Assembly (NCBI GenBank): GCA_027483425.1
Contig: JAIXUR010000052.1
Span: 1-7,862, forward strand
DNA from: Cyanobacteriota bacterium
Lineage (GTDB): Bacteria; Cyanobacteriota; Cyanobacteriia; Phormidesmidales; Phormidesmidaceae
Reading direction: 5' to 3'
Length of the DNA stretch: 7,862 nucleotides
Shown here: piece by piece, positions 6,919-7,862 of the stretch
How positions within the stretch are numbered: position 1 is the stretch's first letter
Layout: every line of letters begins with the position of its first letter
Made by a program: the position numbers and the translations under genes
The notes under the pieces: generated by a model
What the model was told of the DNA's origin: nothing
Databases searched by the model: none
Seen by the model: the letters and a program-made list of their open reading frames with translations, nothing else

Positions 6919-7269
6919 CTAGGCCTTGCTAGCCACAGCGACTACGCTGGCGAACCCATCGGGGTCGAGCACCGCCATTTGGGCCAGCATTTTGCGGTTG
7001 ATCTCGATATCAGCCTTTTTGAGCTGGCCAATCAGTTGGCTATAGCTCACACCATGCATGCGTGACGCCGCATTGATGCGGGTAATCCACAGACGACGAA
7101 AATCGCGCTTCCGGTTGCGGCGATCGCGATAGGCGTACCGCAACGCCTTCATGACCTGCTGGTTAGCCGTGCGGAACAGCTTAGAGTGCGACCCCCTAAA
7201 CCCCTTAGCCAGCTTGAGAATTTTGTTGCGGCGCTTGCGTGCTACGTTGCCGCGCTTGACACGTGCCAT
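6919..7269 (-). CDS. rplT: 50S ribosomal protein L20
   Basis: The 116-residue basic product begins MARVKRGNVARKRRNKILK and contains AKGFRGSHSKLFRTANQQV (21-39), YRDRRNRKRDFRRLWI and the C-terminal helix pair with SYSQLIGQLKKADIEINRK, all characteristic of L20. The N-terminal half is a long basic extension that threads into 23S rRNA and is needed early in large-subunit assembly. The length is normal. It follows rpmI by 69 bases on the same strand, the conserved L35-L20 pair. A weak purine stretch (AAGAG) precedes ATG 7267-7269. L20 often represses its own operon in other bacteria; I did not find a recognisable control structure here. Confidence 0.98.
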   Translation of the reverse strand: MARVKRGNVARKRRNKILKLAKGFRGSHSKLFRTANQQVMKALRYAYRDRRNRKRDFRRLWITRINAASRMHGVSYSQLIGQLKKADIEINRKMLAQMAVLDPDGFASVVAVASKA

Positions 7270-7338
7270 GACTCTTCAACCCTTGGAACTATTAAAACCT
7301 AACCTAAACCGACCCCAGCCAAAACCAATGACCTCACC

Positions 7339-7536
7339 CTAGAGATAGGGCAGCATCAGCTCTACATTGGGTGCATCTTCCTCAGACACTACGGCAATCT
7401 TAGACAGCCGTGAACGACGATTAGCGTTCTTGTGCTGTAGAAGGTGATTCTTAAACGCCTTGCGACGCATAATTTTGCCGCTACCACTGCGACGAAAGCG
7501 CTTAGCGGCAGCTTTGCGAGACTTAAGCTTGGGCAT
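7339..7536 (-). CDS. rpmI: 50S ribosomal protein L35
   Basis: The 65-residue product begins MPKLKSRKAAAKRFRRSGSG and continues with KIMRRKAFKNHLL, the standard L35 sequence, ending in an acidic tail (VSEEDAPNVELMLPYL). L35 binds the large-subunit rRNA. The frame is open upstream to an ATG at 7662, which would add 42 residues, but the MPKLK start at 7534-7536 is the family start and the extension crosses the candidate promoter. No Shine-Dalgarno is seen. It heads the rpmI-rplT operon; infC, often upstream in other bacteria, is absent here and is replaced by a divergent tRNA gene. Confidence 0.97.
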   Translation of the reverse strand: MPKLKSRKAAAKRFRRSGSGKIMRRKAFKNHLLQHKNANRRSRLSKIAVVSEEDAPNVELMLPYL

Positions 7537-7564
7537 GGTCACTACATTTTCGACACAGTCTTTA

Positions 7565-7596
7565 ATAGTATCACGTCTGTCCCCTGTTCTTGGCAA
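7565..7596 (-). promoter_or_regulatory. Candidate promoter of the rpmI-rplT operon
   Basis: On the minus strand TTGCCA (7591-7596) is followed after 17 bases by TGATAC (7568-7573). Overlapping it is an extended -10-like TGATACTAT whose TACTAT occupies 7565-7570 (20 bases from the -35). Either reading starts transcription near 7560 and leaves a short leader of about 20-25 bases before the rpmI ATG. Confidence 0.45.
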
Positions 7597-7666
7597 AAAA
7601 GATCCTAGGATGCGGCGTCGAGCCAGATACCCTGGAGCGGAGCCAGGAAAAAATGTTGGCAAAGGG

Positions 7667-7696
7667 TTGTCAAGACTACACAGTTGTCGCTACGAT
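7667..7696 (+). promoter_or_regulatory. Promoter of tRNA-Asn
   Basis: TTGTCA (7667-7672) and TACGAT (7691-7696) are separated by 18 bases and lie 15 bases before the mature 5' end of the tRNA, the geometry expected for a strong sigma-70 tRNA promoter. Transcription would start near 7703. Confidence 0.6.
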
Positions 7697-7711
7697 AGGT
7701 TTCGCACGTAA

Positions 7712-7783
7712 TCCTCAGTAGCTCAGTGGTAGAGCGGTCGGCTGTTAACCGATTGGTCGTAGGTTCGAATCCTACCTGGGGAG
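7712..7783 (+). tRNA. trnN: tRNA-Asn (anticodon GUU)
   Basis: A 72-base cloverleaf folds fully. The acceptor stem pairs TCCTCAG with CTGGGGA (one G-U pair), the D arm is GCTC/GAGC with a 7-base loop, and the anticodon arm is GTCGG/CCGAT around the loop CTGTTAA with anticodon GTT at 7744-7746. The variable loop is TGGTC, the T arm is GTAGG/CCTAC with the loop TTCGAAT, and G73 is the discriminator. CCA is not encoded. The anticodon GUU reads both Asn codons. Confidence 0.98.
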
Positions 7784-7794
7784 TTTGAAACAAT

Positions 7795-7816
7795 AAGATC
7801 TCTGGAAGATCTCTGG
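7795..7816 (+). repeat. 11-bp tandem duplication after tRNA-Asn
   Basis: AAGATCTCTGG occurs twice, directly adjacent (7795-7805 and 7806-7816), starting 12 bases after the tRNA 3' end. It is non-coding and could reflect slippage. Confidence 0.8.
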
Positions 7817-7833
7817 CAAAGAAGATACCCCCG

Positions 7834-7858
7834 GTAGGGGCGCAGAGCCCTGCGCCCT
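7834..7858 (+). repeat. GTAGGGGCG-type inverted repeat, copy 2
   Basis: GTAGGGGCG recurs at 7834-7842. GGGCGCAG (7838-7845) pairs with CTGCGCCC (7850-7857) in a perfect 8-bp stem with a 4-base loop, plus a G-T pair outside. It resembles the element at 3577-3603 in its left arm while the loop and inner pairs differ, as expected for a dispersed hairpin repeat with compensatory changes. It may continue past the window edge. Confidence 0.65.
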
Positions 7859-7862
7859 GGCC

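Noticed and set aside
7602..7647. Palindrome ATCCTAGGAT and CCTGG/CCAGG stem between rpmI and tRNA-Asn
   Set aside because: The A-run lies on the wrong side for a terminator in either direction, and there is no known operator match; it is probably chance.
7339..7662. Longer L35 reading frame starting at 7662 (107 residues)
   Set aside because: The extra 42 N-terminal residues have no counterpart in L35 and cross the candidate promoter; MPKLK at 7536 is the family start.
1..7862. CRISPR arrays, insertion sequences, prophage genes or rRNA
   Set aside because: No regularly spaced direct repeats, transposase, integrase or phage motifs, or rRNA segments were seen on either strand.

Overview
This window looks like chromosomal DNA from a cyanobacterium. 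Three signs point that way: eight perfect copies of the octamer GCGATCGC (the HIP1 signature of many cyanobacterial genomes), a gene for the photosystem I assembly factor Ycf37, and a tRNA-Asn/rpmI-rplT neighbourhood with GC-rich codon use. A filamentous Leptolyngbya-like lineage is possible, but that is only an impression. No transposase, phage gene, CRISPR array or rRNA is visible.

Layout. (1) Positions 1-201, minus strand: the N-terminal part of a small acidic protein that resembles the trypsin-co-occurring domain 1 (Trypco1/CU044_2847) family; it runs off the left edge. (2) 202-399: a divergent intergenic region with a candidate promoter in each direction. The rightward one has a (TGGCTA)3 repeat as its spacer. 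(3) 400-2217, plus: an M3 family oligoendopeptidase with an intact HELGH zinc site. (4) 2398-3522, plus: an integral membrane protein carrying a divergent YdcF/ElyC/SanA (DUF218) domain. (5) 3523-3667: a spacer with a GTAGGGGCG-type inverted repeat and a second hairpin that overlaps it. (6) 3668-5416, plus: a full-length half-transporter ABC exporter of the MdlA/BmrC type. (7) 5448-5981, minus: ycf37, converging on the ABC gene across a 15-bp tandem duplication. (8) 6025-6792, minus: a secreted amino-acid-type substrate-binding protein. (9) 6919-7269 and 7339-7536, minus: rplT and rpmI, the L20-L35 ribosomal operon, without infC. (10) 7712-7783, plus: tRNA-Asn(GUU), with its own good promoter. 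(11) 7784-7862: an 11-bp tandem repeat and a second GTAGGGGCG-type hairpin at the right edge.

How the genes relate. The window is mostly housekeeping: peptide turnover (M3), envelope functions (YdcF-like protein, ABC exporter), periplasmic solute sensing or uptake (binding protein), PSI biogenesis (Ycf37) and translation (L35, L20, tRNA-Asn). The minus-strand genes rpmI-rplT-SBP-ycf37 lie in one direction with gaps of 69, 126 and 43 bases, so some read-through is plausible. The plus-strand genes are spaced by 145-180 bases and probably have separate promoters.

I did not find a convincing complete undescribed system. The best leads are the Trypco1-like gene cut by the left edge, whose neighbours lie outside the window, the paired mutually exclusive hairpins before the ABC gene, and the lone ABC half-transporter with Asp in place of the catalytic Glu.
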